NCBI GenBank assembly: GCA_013002025.1
Contig: JABDKW010000032.1
Span: forward strand, 1-34,724
Length of the DNA stretch: 34,724 bases
Reading direction: 5' to 3'
Source of the DNA: Gammaproteobacteria bacterium
GTDB lineage: Bacteria > Pseudomonadota > Gammaproteobacteria > Arenicellales > Arenicellaceae
Below, in pieces: positions 34,049 through 34,724 of this stretch. Position numbers and translations under genes: made by a program. The notes beneath the pieces are model-generated. The model did not search any database. It saw only the letters and a program-made list of their open reading frames with translations, and was not told where the DNA came from. Numbering within the stretch: position 1 is the first letter of the stretch; every line of letters starts with the position of its first letter.

Positions 34049-34539
34049 GGTGTGCTCCTAAAACTAATTTATTTTGTTTGTGGTTATGGCTACATGGTAA
34101 CAAAGCCGTAGCCCGATTGTTAACTGCAATGTGACGTTAATTGCGCCCCATTGCAGAAACCCAAAAATTTGTACCAAAAATGCGGGCTATACCGTTGTGT
34201 GCTGTCGTTGTACGCAGTGGAGCTTTTTAACAAAACGGAACGTTACGGGGGGGGCACGATGATTGGAAGTCGACCTACTAGGGCAGTGGTACACCCACTG
34301 ACATGGATGGTTGTTCTGGTAGGCGCAGTATCATCTTCTTTTCTGTTGCCAAATGTGATTCCTGATCCGCCATCGCCGGTCGCACCAGTGTGGCAGTTTA
34401 CGCAGCGCATGTTAAGTTGGGGCGGCGTAAAAACGTAGGGCAGGATGGCGGTGACTCGTATTTTGGTTGCGTAAATTACCCGACTTGTCACTATACTTTA
34501 GCGGCTAAGTAACTAACCGCGGCTGCGGCCGCTGCCATT
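34049..34539. other. Long intergenic region without a supported gene
   Basis: About 490 bp between two VOC genes. Frames on both strands are open for 80-95 codons but start with TTG or GTG and lack a ribosome site or a recognisable family. The minus frame includes a CVNCH (haem-type CxxCH) string that is probably chance. An 8-G run lies near 34248-34255. A TATACT at 34492-34497 might be a -10 for the downstream gene. Confidence 0.5.
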
Positions 34540-34724
34540 ATGAGTTTGACCCCGTTTCATCTGGCGATTCAGGTGCGCGATATCGCCGAGGCACGTGCAT
34601 TTTATGGCAGTAAACTCGGCTTTGCCGAGGGCCGCCGCGCCGCGCATTGGGTAGATTTCGATATGTTTGGCCATCAATTGGTGATTCATTTGAATGAAGC
34701 GCTCGGGCCTGATGGAAAGGTGCC
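34540..34724 (+). CDS. VOC/glyoxalase-fold protein, 3'-truncated by window edge
   Basis: An open frame from ATG 34540 to the window end, 61 codons plus two bases, with no stop. It begins LTPFHLAIQVRDIAEARAFY, the standard first beta-alpha module of the vicinal oxygen chelate fold, with His7 at the first metal-ligand position, and continues with HWVDFDMFGHQLVIHLN. His7 and the HQLVIH strand favour a metal-dependent, dioxygenase- or glyoxalase-like member. The rest lies beyond the window. Confidence 0.88.
   Translation, partial: MSLTPFHLAIQVRDIAEARAFYGSKLGFAEGRRAAHWVDFDMFGHQLVIHLNEALGPDGKV

Noticed and set aside
34411..34417. GTTAAGT resembling an integron attC R' box
   Set aside because: No matching RYYYAAC box or paired arms were found upstream, and no integrase or cassette array is present.
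34243..34491. Minus-strand frame with a CxxCH haem motif
   Set aside because: It starts with GTG without a ribosome site, has no signal peptide, and the rest of the translation resembles no cytochrome.
1..34724. Search for CRISPR arrays, tRNA or rRNA genes, transposases and phage genes
   Set aside because: No regularly spaced repeats, RNA gene signatures or recognisable mobile-element proteins were seen.

Overview
The window looks like a chromosomal segment of a moderate-GC, free-living aerobic gammaproteobacterium, probably marine or aquatic. That placement is inferred from the gene content: an AlmA/EthA-type monooxygenase, paired acyl-CoA dehydrogenases, two old-yellow-enzyme paralogues, a dodecin, an alkyltransferase-like protein and a BLUF protein. 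I see no rRNA, tRNA, CRISPR array, phage or transposase gene. Genes are dense, with several 4-bp start/stop or stop/stop overlaps.

Region 1 (1-13264) is a catabolic island. A rightward run encodes two acyl-CoA dehydrogenases (the first cut by the window edge), an SDR resembling the IpdF type of steroid-ring degradation, a MaoC-like hydratase, an OYE-type ene-reductase and an MFS transporter. A second block is centred on a TetR gene. Leftward from it run a PF10118 hydrolase and a Baeyer-Villiger-type flavin monooxygenase; rightward follow tetR, an SDR and a second OYE-type reductase. Two matching palindromes sit exactly 40 bp apart in the divergent gap, each over the -35 of one of two overlapping promoters. 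A converging acyl-CoA synthetase closes the island. Together the enzymes suggest uptake, alcohol/ketone interconversion, enone reduction, Baeyer-Villiger oxygen insertion, CoA activation and beta-oxidation of a cyclic or polycyclic (steroid- or terpenoid-like) or long-chain ketone. The substrate is not identified.

Region 2 (13365-20770) is rich in hydrolases and peptide-like chemistry: an exported amidohydrolase, an exported PQQ-type sugar dehydrogenase relative, a small membrane protein, an aspartoacylase/M14-type metalloenzyme next to a GCS2-type carboxylate-amine ligase, and a DUF885 lipoprotein.

Region 3 (20783-24244) holds small stress and light genes: a GST with a dodecin, an alkyltransferase-like protein coupled to a metallo-beta-lactamase-like protein, a VOC protein, a single-domain BLUF photoreceptor and a DoxX membrane protein.

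Region 4 (24355-34724) is mixed accessory content: exported proteins of unknown function (one with a clear internal duplication), a thioredoxin-fold protein, two AHSA1/SRPBCC paralogues around an exported M20 peptidase, a TfoX-N protein, an MFS transporter with a structured repeat at its 5' end, a stand-alone receiver domain with an insertion, a Cys-motif protein with a Lys/Ser tail, a degenerate ATPase-like protein, and two VOC proteins (the last cut by the window end).
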